From contig NZ_JASBAO010000001.1 of assembly GCF_029953265.1 (NCBI RefSeq), positions 1 through 64,000 of the forward strand: a DNA stretch of 64,000 nucleotides. The letters run 5' to 3'. The position numbers and the translations under genes are program-made. The DNA comes from Commensalibacter oyaizuii. GTDB lineage: Bacteria; Pseudomonadota; Alphaproteobacteria; Acetobacterales; Acetobacteraceae. The notes beneath the pieces are model-generated. The model made no database searches and was not told the DNA's origin. It was given only the letters and a program-made list of their open reading frames with translations. Positions 46,906 to 56,922 of the stretch are shown here, piece by piece (position 1 is the stretch's first letter; every line of letters begins with the position of its first letter).

Positions 46906-49900
46906 ATGGCAGTTATTTATAATACAAACTATACTCATAATTCCAACTCTTATTTAACCCTCGCTGTGGGACGGGCTGCAAAAGAGCTATGGGGAGATGA
47001 GAACGTTATTGTTGCGGATAATATGAATCTATTATCGGTAGCAGCAACCTATGAACATGAAGTATTGATTTGTATTGATGGTCAAAGAACCGATTTTGAA
47101 TTAATGAAACGGTTACGCCCATGTTTCAAAACGATGATTTTTTGGGCATTTGAAGATCCATTCATGCTGGATTTTAACATCAATGTAACTGCTAATTTTG
47201 ATTATGTTTTTACAAATGATCCAAGTTGCGTTGATTCATATCAAGTTGAAGCATATTATCTGCCACTAGCTGGAAGTCAGTCTATTCATTATCGTGATGT
47301 TAAAAATACAGAAAATTTAGATTACGATATCTTTTTCGCAGGTACGATGTGGCCAAATCGCGTTGGGGTTTTAAGGCGTTTAATATTGGCGTTTCCAGAT
47401 GCGCGTTTTAAGTTAGTATGTCCTGGCAATGATTATCTACCACCATTGCCTAACGATTTAGTAGAACGTGTTCTGCCTAGACCTGTTAGCATTGAATCTT
47501 TTATAGATTTTGCTAATGCTAGTCAGGTAACATTAACCATGTTTCGTAATTACGCCAGTCATGGTGATGTAGGGCAGGCAACGGCGCCTGGACCAAGATT
47601 ATATGAATTAGGATTGTCTGGTACGGCGCAAGTTGTTGAATTGCCGTCAGAAATGGATGAAAAATATCTTAAAGAGTTGGAAGGTGTGTCAATCGCTCAT
47701 AATACAGAGGAAGTGATTGAAAATATTGCAAAGATTTTAAATACGAAGGGATTACGTAAAAAGCTTGCAACAGCAACACAACGTGCAGTGTTGGACAGGC
47801 ATTTGTACAAAAATCGTTTGCAACAAATAGCAGATATTACACAAGCTGATTTTAAGAAAAAAACAGAGAAGGCTATTGCTCAAATACCGTCTCAGCGTCA
47901 GGGAAAATTGCGGGTTTTATTCGTAACTCATTCCACAGTGCATGAGCATGTATGGGGTGGGATTGAAGTTTATCAACAAATTTTATCGACAACCATGGTA
48001 AAAGACGTTGAGTTCTTTTATTGGTTGCGTAGGCGTGGTGCATGTTATTTAACAGATGCTAATGGCAAGGAAATTGAACGTTTCGATATGCCAGATGTGG
48101 GATGGCTTGACTCAATGAACGATGCGGGTGAAGAAACTGCATTTTCAAGTGTGTTGAATCAATATGGTTTTGACATTGCGCATATCCAACATTTAGGACA
48201 TCATACTTTATCATTACCAATAATTGCTAAAGCTTGTGGTGTTGGGGTTGTATTTTCCTTTCATGACTTTTTAGCTGTATGTTCGCATTACAATTTGTTG
48301 AATTATGAACAACGTTATTGTCATATTGATAAATATGATGTTGGTGCTTGTGATATTTGTTTAAAAATTTCAGAAAAATTAGAGTTTGGTGTACAGCAGA
48401 CCCGTCGCTCTTTTGTTTCTAAATTAATGAAATATGTGGATGTCTGTCTATATGGCACCCAGCATTCTTATGATTTATCGCATAAAATTTACCCATTATT
48501 AAAGCATAAGAAAAATTACATTTTGGGAATTCCTTCTCCTGATACAACCATTCCTTTAAAACAGAAAGAGTATGAACCTTTAAACGGTAGAAAATTAAAA
48601 ATTGCCACTGTTGGTAATTTTATTCGTTCTAAGGGTGCAGATACCATTTTGTCAATTATCCAGTCAGCTAATGCTGATTTATATGAATTTCATATATTTG
48701 GGTATATGCAACCCGATTATGAAAATGTTTTAAAAGAAATGGATCGTAACAACGTGATATTGCACGGAGCATATGGCTTAGGAGAGGTAGCAGCATTGCA
48801 AGTTGCTGATGTTGCCTTGATATTATCCATATGGCCTGAGACTTATTGTATTTCATTATCAGAAGCATGGCAAAATGGATTGATCCCGATCGTGACAGAT
48901 GTTGGTGCATTGGGGGATCGTGTTCAAGATGGGATCAACGGATTTAAAGTGGAAATTGGTTCTGTAAATACGGTTATTAACCGTTTGGAATTAATCCGTT
49001 CCGATGAAAAACTGCGCGAACAGATCATGGGTAATATTACACCTGATTTATGGGTTGATGCTCCTGATTATGCAAAAGAGTTATTGGCTATTTACAAAGA
49101 TAACGCCCCTCATGATCGGCTTGGCGTCAGTAACTTAAAATGGGATATTGGTCGTCTTCACTATTTACCCCATTCATCGTGGAAAGAGCAGGCACCACCA
49201 AGACATATTTTTGATCCACCAACAGGAAATAGTTTAAATATTGAACTTCCACAGGTTGTTGATGATTGGGCCGTGGTCCAAGGGGCAAACTATTACCTTG
49301 ATGATATTTGTTATCACATCTTAAACGTTGATGATGAAAAGAAATTTAAAGGTGCAGATGAGTTTCATATTCGGGGATGGTTTATTTTCCCTGAAATGTC
49401 AAATGCTGGTACATTATATACGGTTTTGATTCATCAAGACAGTGATTTAACCATCTTTTTAGAATGTCAAAGAGAAAATCGCGCGGACGTTGCTTCAAGT
49501 TTTGCGAATGCTCCAATTCGTAATGGCTTTTCTGGTGTTTCTGCATTGAGGGGTAAATGGTGTGAAGGTCGCTTTAGAATTGGATTGATCAATATTGTTA
49601 ATGGTTCGGCAGCATTTCAATTAACAACCAACGAAATTGATGTTGAAGGCGGGAAAATTACTAAAATTCACAATATATTCCATGAAAATCAAATGATTTT
49701 AGATGATTTTAAACGGATCATTGAAAAAGATGGGATGATGCGTGGAGTTAAGCTGAATGAGTTTATTGAGAAGAATATTCATGAGCAGAGATTTGGTGAA
49801 TTAGAATATTGTATCGAATATTTGACTGGTTTTATACAAGACGATGAAATCGAAGATACAGTTGAATATGATAAAAGTGTCTTAAAAATTTCGGGATGGG

Positions 49901-50262
49901 CTTTTAATCGAACAAATTCAATGGCAGGGCGTATGTATATTGCTTTTGCTAATGAAAGTACGGGACATTGTTTTGTTGTCGGTACATCACGATTTATGCG
50001 CCATGAAACTGCTTCTATCTTTCAGGGGGCTCCTTTAAACAATGGTTTTGTAGTTGAATTGAACTTAAATCAAGGATGCTATTCCGTGGTAAATGGTCAA
50101 TATCACATGTATTTGGTTAATATTGTTCATAATGAATATAAAATTGCACAGACGAACATTGTTGTGAATATTAAAAATAATCAAGTAGAAGAAATTACAG
50201 ATGCAGTATTAACAGACGAAGTTATTAAAAAATGTCATCAGTTGATAGCAAGTAAATTTTAA
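46906..50262 (+). CDS. Multidomain glycosyltransferase: CgeB-like + GT4 + duplicated C-terminal domain
   Basis: This is a 1,118-residue cytoplasmic protein. Domain 1 (1-330) is CgeB/DUF3880-like: IFWAFEDPF, a YLPLAG segment and GPRLYELGLSGTAQVVE. Domain 2 (333-720) is a GT4 glycosyltransferase: VWGGIEVYQQ near the start, IATVGNFIRSKGADT, and the ExxE-type SLSEAWQNGLIPIVTDVGA. Domains 3 and 4 (about 790-915 and 985-1100) are beta-rich copies of each other, sharing IRGWFIF/ISGWAFN, APIRNGF/APLNNGF and LINIVNG/LVNIVHN. Domain 1 is paralogous to the separate gene at 55677. It probably builds a glycan on a protein or lipid, with targets unknown. First gene of a glycosyltransferase cluster. Confidence 0.85.
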   Translation: MAVIYNTNYTHNSNSYLTLAVGRAAKELWGDENVIVADNMNLLSVAATYEHEVLICIDGQRTDFELMKRLRPCFKTMIFWAFEDPFMLDFNINVTANFDYVFTNDPSCVDSYQVEAYYLPLAGSQSIHYRDVKNTENLDYDIFFAGTMWPNRVGVLRRLILAFPDARFKLVCPGNDYLPPLPNDLVERVLPRPVSIESFIDFANASQVTLTMFRNYASHGDVGQATAPGPRLYELGLSGTAQVVELPSEMDEKYLKELEGVSIAHNTEEVIENIAKILNTKGLRKKLATATQRAVLDRHLYKNRLQQIADITQADFKKKTEKAIAQIPSQRQGKLRVLFVTHSTVHEHVWGGIEVYQQILSTTMVKDVEFFYWLRRRGACYLTDANGKEIERFDMPDVGWLDSMNDAGEETAFSSVLNQYGFDIAHIQHLGHHTLSLPIIAKACGVGVVFSFHDFLAVCSHYNLLNYEQRYCHIDKYDVGACDICLKISEKLEFGVQQTRRSFVSKLMKYVDVCLYGTQHSYDLSHKIYPLLKHKKNYILGIPSPDTTIPLKQKEYEPLNGRKLKIATVGNFIRSKGADTILSIIQSANADLYEFHIFGYMQPDYENVLKEMDRNNVILHGAYGLGEVAALQVADVALILSIWPETYCISLSEAWQNGLIPIVTDVGALGDRVQDGINGFKVEIGSVNTVINRLELIRSDEKLREQIMGNITPDLWVDAPDYAKELLAIYKDNAPHDRLGVSNLKWDIGRLHYLPHSSWKEQAPPRHIFDPPTGNSLNIELPQVVDDWAVVQGANYYLDDICYHILNVDDEKKFKGADEFHIRGWFIFPEMSNAGTLYTVLIHQDSDLTIFLECQRENRADVASSFANAPIRNGFSGVSALRGKWCEGRFRIGLINIVNGSAAFQLTTNEIDVEGGKITKIHNIFHENQMILDDFKRIIEKDGMMRGVKLNEFIEKNIHEQRFGELEYCIEYLTGFIQDDEIEDTVEYDKSVLKISGWAFNRTNSMAGRMYIAFANESTGHCFVVGTSRFMRHETASIFQGAPLNNGFVVELNLNQGCYSVVNGQYHMYLVNIVHNEYKIAQTNIVVNIKNNQVEEITDAVLTDEVIKKCHQLIASKF

Positions 50263-50296
50263 ATATTGATTAATTTTATTTTACATTAATACAGAT

Positions 50297-50332
50297 TAAT
50301 ATTCTGGTATGGTTAACTATACCAGAATATTA
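50297..50332 (+). terminator. Perfect hairpin between the two giant glycosyltransferase genes
   Basis: A perfect 14-bp inverted repeat (50297-50310 with 50319-50332) with 8-nt loop lies 35 nt after the upstream stop. There is no T-run, so it may act as attenuator, mRNA-stability element or weak terminator. It covers the first possible ATG (50309) of the next gene, which argues for a later start. Confidence 0.6.
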
Positions 50333-50359
50333 ATATTCGTAATGAAATTGAGTAGTATA

Positions 50360-53300
50360 ATGCCAGATAAAAAAAAATCTCTTCCAAAATGGATTGAGTT
50401 TGACGAGCAGTGGTATCGATCTCGATATGTAGCCATTATTCCGATGATTGAAGATGTCTATGGTGGGGATATTTATAATTTTTATCAAAATAGAGGATGT
50501 AAAATTGGTCACTCTCCAAATATGTATTTTGATGAGAAGTGGTATTTACTAACTTATCCCAATGTCGCACAATTGGTTAAGGAAGGTGATTTTAAATCAG
50601 GTTTTGATCATTATTGCCAAGAAGGCTATAAAAATAATTCTCCTCATTGGTTATTTTCAGAAAAATTATATTGTGACAGATACGCTGAACGTAATGAACG
50701 TTTTGCCAGTTATAAAAATGGGTACGATCATTACTTATATGAGGGAGACTATTACCTCTATTCAGGAAGCCCTTTTTTTAATCCGAATTTGTATCTGTCA
50801 CAACAAAATAATTTTGAAGAAGCTTTGGAAGAGGGGGCTTTTCATTCCTACCTGAAAGAACTTCTACAGGGGAAAGCACCTTTATGGGTCAGTTGGTATT
50901 TTGATGAGAAATGGTATTTAGAAACATATCCTCAAGTTAAGTCTTTGATCAAGCAGAGACTTTATTTAAATGGATTACATCATTACTTAGCAAATGATAC
51001 CCCTACCGCATTTTCACCCCTCGCTGGTTTTTCAGAGGAATTTTATAATACCTCTTATACTGATGTCGCCTCTGCAGTTAATGCCAATAGTGATTTTTTA
51101 AATGGTTATTATCACTTTATCCTTCATGGATATAAAGAAGGACGACAACCCAATAGTCAGTTTGACATTGGTGCTTATGCACTACAAGACGAAGTAAAAA
51201 AGGCAATTGAAAGTGGTTTGTATCAGGATGCTTTTGAATACTGGTCAGCTATTCAGCACACCGATCTAGTCCAAAAATACGAATCTTATATGCGTAAAGA
51301 CGCTGGTGATACAGAGTCTGTCGAGGATGTTACGTCAGCTGCCACTGTATTAATAAATGAAGAAAATGTTAAAGAAAGAGAGGTTATTAAAAACGAGGGC
51401 ACAGATTTAGTTGATTCAAAGGAGATTTTACAATCTGAAGATTTACAAAGGGAACAAACTATCCAGTCAGCAGATAGTAAGGTAGAAAGCAAAGATGAGC
51501 AGGCTGACCTAAATGGAGATATTATTGTAGATGAGGAAGATGATCGTAGCCTATACGTTCCCAATGATCCCACCATAAATGATGTTGAATTTACTAGATC
51601 AAAAGTTGAGTTATTAAAGGATAGACCCTTATCAGTTAAAGATGACCATTTTATTGATACTCAAGATGATCAAAATATAGAAGAAGACCAAATTAACGAA
51701 CAAAAAGAAACAACGGTATCGTTAACTCCTTGGAAAATTTTCGATGAAGACTGGTATATTCGTAAATATACTGATGTAACATCAAAAATGAAGGCATTAG
51801 AGCTTGATAGTGTCGAGGAATATTATTTTTCTTTTGGTTGTCATGAAGGGCATTCGCCAAATCCTTTTTTTGATGAAAAATGGTACTTAAATACTTATCC
51901 TGATGTAAAGTTATTGGTTGAAAAGCATCAGTATAAATCAGGTTTTGATCACTATTGTAAACAAGGTTATAGAGACTATTCGCCACATTGGTTGTTCTCT
52001 GAAAGCTTCTATAAAAAGAAATACTCTAGCTTGACAGACGAGGTTTTATTTCAGCATGGTTTTGTTAATGGATATGACCATTATCTGAGAGCTGGTGACC
52101 TTGAAGGATTGAGTGGTAGCTTATTCTTTGATCCAAATTTTTTTATTGGACATTATTCAGGTCCCATATCACAAGGTGTCGGTTCATATAGTTATTATCT
52201 AAAACATATAGATGCTATTGATCCTTTAACTCAAACTTCTTGGTATTTTAATCCTCAATGGTATGTGCAACAATATTCTGATGTAAAAGAAGAGGTCCAG
52301 GCAAAGAAATTTGTTAATCCATTACATCATTACTTGACGAATGAACGACCATTTGAATACGCACCATCAATGTGGTTTGACGAAAATTTCTATGCTGCAG
52401 AGTATCACGACGCATTAAAGCATGAACGATTGTCAGAAACTTATAGAAATGGATATGATCATTTCATTCATGAAGGTATTGAATTACTGTGGATGCCATC
52501 TCCATTTGTTGATTTAGCTGCGTATTCATTACGTAAGGAAGTTCAACAGGATATTAAAACTGGTCTATATCCCAATTCGTATGTTCATTGGTTAGCACAT
52601 CACCAAGATGCTGATCATATAGACGAGGTAATATCGCAAGAAAAACAAGAATATGTCATTGTAGACGATATTCCTGAAGATACGTACCATTGTCAAGGGG
52701 CAATTTGGGCGCAGTTTGACGAGGATTGGTACGTTCGTCGGTATCCAGATACAAACGAGAAAATGGAAATTTGTGGCCTAGAAGACGTTCAGCAATATTA
52801 TGAGCAAGTAGGTGCATTTTTGGGTCACTCACCAAATGCTTATTTTGATGAAACTTGGTATGTTCAATTTTACACAGATGTACAAAAGGCAATTAAAAGA
52901 GGAGCTTTTAAAACAGGTTTTGAGCATTACTGTAAAGTAGGATACAAAAAACATCGCCCCCATTGGTTATTTTCTGAACAATATTATTTACAGCAAAATC
53001 CAAATTTTGCTTATGAAATTAAATCTTCTGATACGTTTATTAATGCTTATGATCATTACTTAAAAAAAGGCGATGCGTTACGACGTTCTGGATCTTTGTA
53101 TTTTGATCCTTTAGTCTATGAACGCGTTTGCTATGGTCAGGGGAAAGTTGAGAAAACTTTTTTTCCATATAGGAATTATTTACTTAATATTACAGATGCA
53201 GATCGTGATGCCGAAATATCACTTTATTTTGACCCTGCTTGGTACATTGCAGAATACCCAGAAGTAATGGGATTAATCAAGCAGGGTGACGTTGTTTGTG

Positions 53301-55660
53301 CTTTGCATCACTATTTGACAAATGATTCTCCGACTTTGTTTAATCCTTCGCCTTGGTTTTCAGAACGTTTTTATGTAAAGGCTAATCCTGACCTAGCAGA
53401 GGCGATATCAGATAGTATTGATGCAACATTTCGCAATGGATATCAGCATTTTTTGCTGCATGGTTGTTTTGAATGTAGACAACCTCATGCTGATATTGAC
53501 TTAAAGACTTATTTCTTATCTGGGCATGTGCGTGAAGATATTGAAAATAGATTGTATCGTGATGCCTTTGCTCACTGGGTTTTTAATAAAAGATTAGAGC
53601 AATGGTTAGAAAAACAACCAGAAGATTCTCATTATCGTTTAAGTGATAAGACAATTCAATCGCGGGAGTATTTTCGTAAAAAAGCACGATATATGCTGCC
53701 AACGGTTGCACATCAAAAGCTTGATTTTTCATACGAAGGTAAACCTGAGATCAGTGTAATTATGTTATTACGTAATCAGTTGCCTGTCAGTTTGACAGCG
53801 CTTGCATCATTACGTGCTAATTATGCTGGAAAAATCCAATTATTGATAGGTGATAATCACTCGTCCGACGATACACGTTATATTCAAAATTCATTAATCG
53901 GCGCGCAGATTTTACGCTTCGCGTATAATATTGGGTATGGTAAAGCCTGTAATTATTTGCTTGAACATGTTCAAGCACCTATTACAATCTTTTTAAACAA
54001 TGATATTTATCTATATCCCAAAGCTATTGAAACGTTGTGTCAGTACTTATTATCGGCTGCTGATATTGGTGCTGTGGGGGGGAAAATTATTCATCCCGAT
54101 GGAAATTTACAAGAGGCAGGATCGATCATATGGCGTGACGGTACAACGACAGGGTATATGAGGGGTGATGATCCTTTACGTCCAGAGGCAAATTTTGTTA
54201 GAAGTGTTGATTATTGTTCTACAGCCATGATGGCCGTAAAAACTATTTTATTACAACAACTAAAGGGTTTTTCACCAGTCTATTATCCTGCTTATTTTGA
54301 GGATACTGATTTATGTGTGCGCATTCTTAAAGCTGGATATCGGGTTATTTATCATCCTGATGCTGTTGTTGAACATATGGAATATGCCTCTAGTGATCCT
54401 ATTGTATCCAGTGGGCTTATTCGTCGTAATCATCAGAAATTTGTCAAGGAACATAGTGATTTTTTACGGTTTCAACATCCTCGTCACTCTGATAATATTA
54501 TTATTGCGCGTGAACGTGTCGATAGGGAAAAACGAATTTTATTCATTGAAGATCGTGTGCCTTTAAAACGGTTGGGGTCGGGGTACGTTCGATCAAATGA
54601 TATCGTGCATCAAATGGCCAAGTTAGGATATAAGGTTACAGTTTATCCGATTAATTCTTATTATGCACATTTGTATCAGATTTATTCAGATTTGCCTGAA
54701 ACGGTCGAGGTTCTTTTCGATCGTACAATAGACGACATAAGAGCATTCTTTTTAGAACGTGCAGGGTATTACGATATCGTTTGGATTGGCCGTACTCATA
54801 ATCTTCACCGTATCCTTCCAATGATGGGAGAGGCAAATCGCTATTTACCACAAGATTGTCTGGTATTGGATACTGAAGTTATCGCAGCCCCAAGAACACA
54901 ATTAAGGGCAAATATTTTAGGGTTGGAGATGAATGAAACGTTAGAGGATGCCCTAACTGTGGAATTATCGTGTGCGCGTCATTGTCAAACAATCATCACC
55001 GTCAATAAAATTGATCAAGAATATGCCAAACAAGCTGGGTTTGATAATGTCAATATACTGGGGCACATGATGTCTGTAAGGGCTACACCTAAAAATTGGG
55101 GTGAACGAAATGGGTTATTATTTGTCGGTGCATTGCACGATGATTTATCGCCTAATTTTGATAGTTTGCAATGGTTTATGAGTGCCGTTCTACCTATATT
55201 AGTTGAAAAAATGGAAGAAGCATTTTTCATAACTATTGCGGGTTATGTTCATCCCTCTGTAGATATGTCCGTTTTTGCGAAATATCCTCAGGTGAAATTA
55301 TTAGGACCTGTGGAAGATCTAACCCATCTTTATAATGATCATCGCGTATATATTGCCCCCACTCGTTTTGCAGGGGGGATTCCGTACAAACTTCACGAGG
55401 CGGCATCATTTGGGATACCGATTGTTGCAGCTGAATTGTTGGTTAATCAATTGGGATGGAAAGATGATCAGGATATTTTAGCAGGTTCAATTGATAATCC
55501 AGAATTTTTTGCATCACAAATCATTCGCCTTTATCAAGAGCAAAAGTTATGGGATAAGATTCGCAGTCATGCGTTGTCCCGTATTGAAAAAGAATGTAAT
55601 GAACATCAATTCAGAACAAATCTTCAAAATATTTTAACAAACGTTACTTCTCATAAATAG
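50360..55660 (+). CDS. Giant repeat-bearing glycosyltransferase (3 super-repeats + GT2 + GT4-like)
   Basis: This protein has about 1,766 residues from the ATG at 50360; in-frame ATGs at 50342 and 50309 exist, the latter inside a hairpin. Three homologous blocks (50390-51250, 51731-52602, 52706-53583), each near 290 residues, contain six to seven units of the type FDE-WY...YPDV...GF-HY...G. Blocks 1 and 2 are separated by an acidic, low-complexity linker (about 51260-51720). A GT2 domain follows (53745-54470; PEISVIMLLRNQ, GDNHSSDDT, metal motif LNNDIYL), then a GT4-like domain (54530-55640; RILFIEDRVP...GPVEDL...PTRFAGGIPYKLHEAASFGIPIVAA). Similar FD-WYL-YPDV repeats occur in large alphaproteobacterial glycosyltransferases; their role is unknown, perhaps acceptor binding. 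Confidence 0.85.
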   Translation: MPDKKKSLPKWIEFDEQWYRSRYVAIIPMIEDVYGGDIYNFYQNRGCKIGHSPNMYFDEKWYLLTYPNVAQLVKEGDFKSGFDHYCQEGYKNNSPHWLFSEKLYCDRYAERNERFASYKNGYDHYLYEGDYYLYSGSPFFNPNLYLSQQNNFEEALEEGAFHSYLKELLQGKAPLWVSWYFDEKWYLETYPQVKSLIKQRLYLNGLHHYLANDTPTAFSPLAGFSEEFYNTSYTDVASAVNANSDFLNGYYHFILHGYKEGRQPNSQFDIGAYALQDEVKKAIESGLYQDAFEYWSAIQHTDLVQKYESYMRKDAGDTESVEDVTSAATVLINEENVKEREVIKNEGTDLVDSKEILQSEDLQREQTIQSADSKVESKDEQADLNGDIIVDEEDDRSLYVPNDPTINDVEFTRSKVELLKDRPLSVKDDHFIDTQDDQNIEEDQINEQKETTVSLTPWKIFDEDWYIRKYTDVTSKMKALELDSVEEYYFSFGCHEGHSPNPFFDEKWYLNTYPDVKLLVEKHQYKSGFDHYCKQGYRDYSPHWLFSESFYKKKYSSLTDEVLFQHGFVNGYDHYLRAGDLEGLSGSLFFDPNFFIGHYSGPISQGVGSYSYYLKHIDAIDPLTQTSWYFNPQWYVQQYSDVKEEVQAKKFVNPLHHYLTNERPFEYAPSMWFDENFYAAEYHDALKHERLSETYRNGYDHFIHEGIELLWMPSPFVDLAAYSLRKEVQQDIKTGLYPNSYVHWLAHHQDADHIDEVISQEKQEYVIVDDIPEDTYHCQGAIWAQFDEDWYVRRYPDTNEKMEICGLEDVQQYYEQVGAFLGHSPNAYFDETWYVQFYTDVQKAIKRGAFKTGFEHYCKVGYKKHRPHWLFSEQYYLQQNPNFAYEIKSSDTFINAYDHYLKKGDALRRSGSLYFDPLVYERVCYGQGKVEKTFFPYRNYLLNITDADRDAEISLYFDPAWYIAEYPEVMGLIKQGDVVCALHHYLTNDSPTLFNPSPWFSERFYVKANPDLAEAISDSIDATFRNGYQHFLLHGCFECRQPHADIDLKTYFLSGHVREDIENRLYRDAFAHWVFNKRLEQWLEKQPEDSHYRLSDKTIQSREYFRKKARYMLPTVAHQKLDFSYEGKPEISVIMLLRNQLPVSLTALASLRANYAGKIQLLIGDNHSSDDTRYIQNSLIGAQILRFAYNIGYGKACNYLLEHVQAPITIFLNNDIYLYPKAIETLCQYLLSAADIGAVGGKIIHPDGNLQEAGSIIWRDGTTTGYMRGDDPLRPEANFVRSVDYCSTAMMAVKTILLQQLKGFSPVYYPAYFEDTDLCVRILKAGYRVIYHPDAVVEHMEYASSDPIVSSGLIRRNHQKFVKEHSDFLRFQHPRHSDNIIIARERVDREKRILFIEDRVPLKRLGSGYVRSNDIVHQMAKLGYKVTVYPINSYYAHLYQIYSDLPETVEVLFDRTIDDIRAFFLERAGYYDIVWIGRTHNLHRILPMMGEANRYLPQDCLVLDTEVIAAPRTQLRANILGLEMNETLEDALTVELSCARHCQTIITVNKIDQEYAKQAGFDNVNILGHMMSVRATPKNWGERNGLLFVGALHDDLSPNFDSLQWFMSAVLPILVEKMEEAFFITIAGYVHPSVDMSVFAKYPQVKLLGPVEDLTHLYNDHRVYIAPTRFAGGIPYKLHEAASFGIPIVAAELLVNQLGWKDDQDILAGSIDNPEFFASQIIRLYQEQKLWDKIRSHALSRIEKECNEHQFRTNLQNILTNVTSHK

Positions 55661-55676
55661 TAAATAGGCAAATTAA

Positions 55677-56771
55677 ATGGCAGTCAGAGCAAGAAAGAAA
55701 AAAGAAACAAAAACAACGAGTGATAATGTTGTTTCAAAAGAAAGCGTAGTTAGTAGTGATGTTCCCCGTCCAGCCACTAGCAAAACCGCAATCGTCAAGC
55801 CTATTAGTGGTAAAGTAATGGTTTGCAGTGGTGGGCGTTATGAATCCCAAGCAAATGCACAAATTCGTGAAGCTATCATGTCTGGCTGGGAAAGCGTTTT
55901 TGGAGAAGGAAATGTAATTTCAACCAACATCGCTGGTGCAGCCGCCGCAATTGAATATATTAAACCAAAAATTGTATTTTCAATTGGGTCGTATTTACCT
56001 GAAAGTACGTATTTTGGAGAGGTTTGTCAAAAGGCCAAGAATATTGGTGCCATTACTATTTTTTGGGCAACCGAAGATCCATACGAGCAAGATGCAAATT
56101 ATCGTATTATAGATGATTTTGATGTTGTGTTTTCTTGTGATCGTTGGGGAACCAATTTTTACGATCATCCGCACGCTTATTTCTTGCCCTTGGCTGCGTG
56201 TGAAAAACTGCATTATCGTCCACTAGACGAGACATTGGAAAAAAATATTGATGTTATGTTCTGTGGTGTGGCATTTGGCAGTCGTAAAGATGTTATGCGC
56301 AGTATAAGACCAGCGTTGTCTGATTTGAATATTAGAATTGTGGGGCCAGGATGGGGAGAGTTCGGAATTGGTTTTTCTGATGCTCGTATTGAAAAAGATC
56401 AGTTAATTGAGCTTTACCAGCGTTCAAAGATTGTATTGAATCTAGGGCGCAGTTTACATTTTGAAAATAAACGTTTTGTGGTTATGCCTTCTAATCCAGG
56501 TCCTAGAACATTTGAGGCAGCGGCAGCAGGGGCTATGCAATTATTTCATGAAGATAACTATGCTATTCATGATTTCTACGAGCGTGATGAGCTTCCTGTT
56601 TTTTCAACACGTTATGATTTTCAAAAATTGTTGGATAAATATCTAAATGATCCTGAACTGATCTTGCAAACGGCTAAGAAGGCACAAGCACGTACATTAA
56701 AAGATCATACCTACAGCAAACGTATCGAAACTGTCATTAGTATTTTACAAAGGGACGGTTTTTTGAAGTAA
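55677..56771 (+). CDS. CgeB-family glycosyltransferase
   Basis: This 364-residue protein starts with a basic, Ser/Thr-rich tail (1-45), then a CgeB/DUF3880-type GT-B fold: VMVCSGGRYESQANAQ, IFWATEDPYEQDANY, YFLPLAACEKLHYRP, DVMFCGVAFGSRKDVM and NPGPRTFEAAAAGAMQLF. It is a paralogue of domain 1 in the protein at 46906-50262 (IFWA-EDP, LPLA, HYR shared). It lies 16 nt downstream of the giant glycosyltransferase in the same operon and ends at a terminator. The sugar and acceptor are unknown. Confidence 0.85.
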   Translation: MAVRARKKKETKTTSDNVVSKESVVSSDVPRPATSKTAIVKPISGKVMVCSGGRYESQANAQIREAIMSGWESVFGEGNVISTNIAGAAAAIEYIKPKIVFSIGSYLPESTYFGEVCQKAKNIGAITIFWATEDPYEQDANYRIIDDFDVVFSCDRWGTNFYDHPHAYFLPLAACEKLHYRPLDETLEKNIDVMFCGVAFGSRKDVMRSIRPALSDLNIRIVGPGWGEFGIGFSDARIEKDQLIELYQRSKIVLNLGRSLHFENKRFVVMPSNPGPRTFEAAAAGAMQLFHEDNYAIHDFYERDELPVFSTRYDFQKLLDKYLNDPELILQTAKKAQARTLKDHTYSKRIETVISILQRDGFLK

Positions 56772-56796
56772 TTCCAAATTTGTATATGACATGAGA

Positions 56797-56827
56797 AGGG
56801 TGTGCTTGATAAAAGCACGCCTTTTTT
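56797..56827 (+). terminator. Terminator of the glycosyltransferase operon
   Basis: An 11-bp stem with two G-U pairs (56797-56807 with 56813-56823), 5-nt loop and a T-run, 25 nt after the CgeB gene. Confidence 0.85.
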
Positions 56828-56922
56828 GATTCTTAAAAATAACCTCACGAAAAATTGAATTGATTAGGAGAATCAGCTAAAATCGGTTAAAGATGCCGCA
56901 TCAAGGAATAGGATGTGATTCG

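Noticed and set aside
50390-53583. CRISPR-like or DNA-level repeats in the giant gene
   Set aside because: The repetition is at protein level inside one open frame; the DNA copies have diverged and there are no spacers.
56893-56922. Earlier start of the KAP-like gene
   Set aside because: The nearest ribosome-binding sequence is too far upstream; the ATG at 56923 has a correctly spaced agga.
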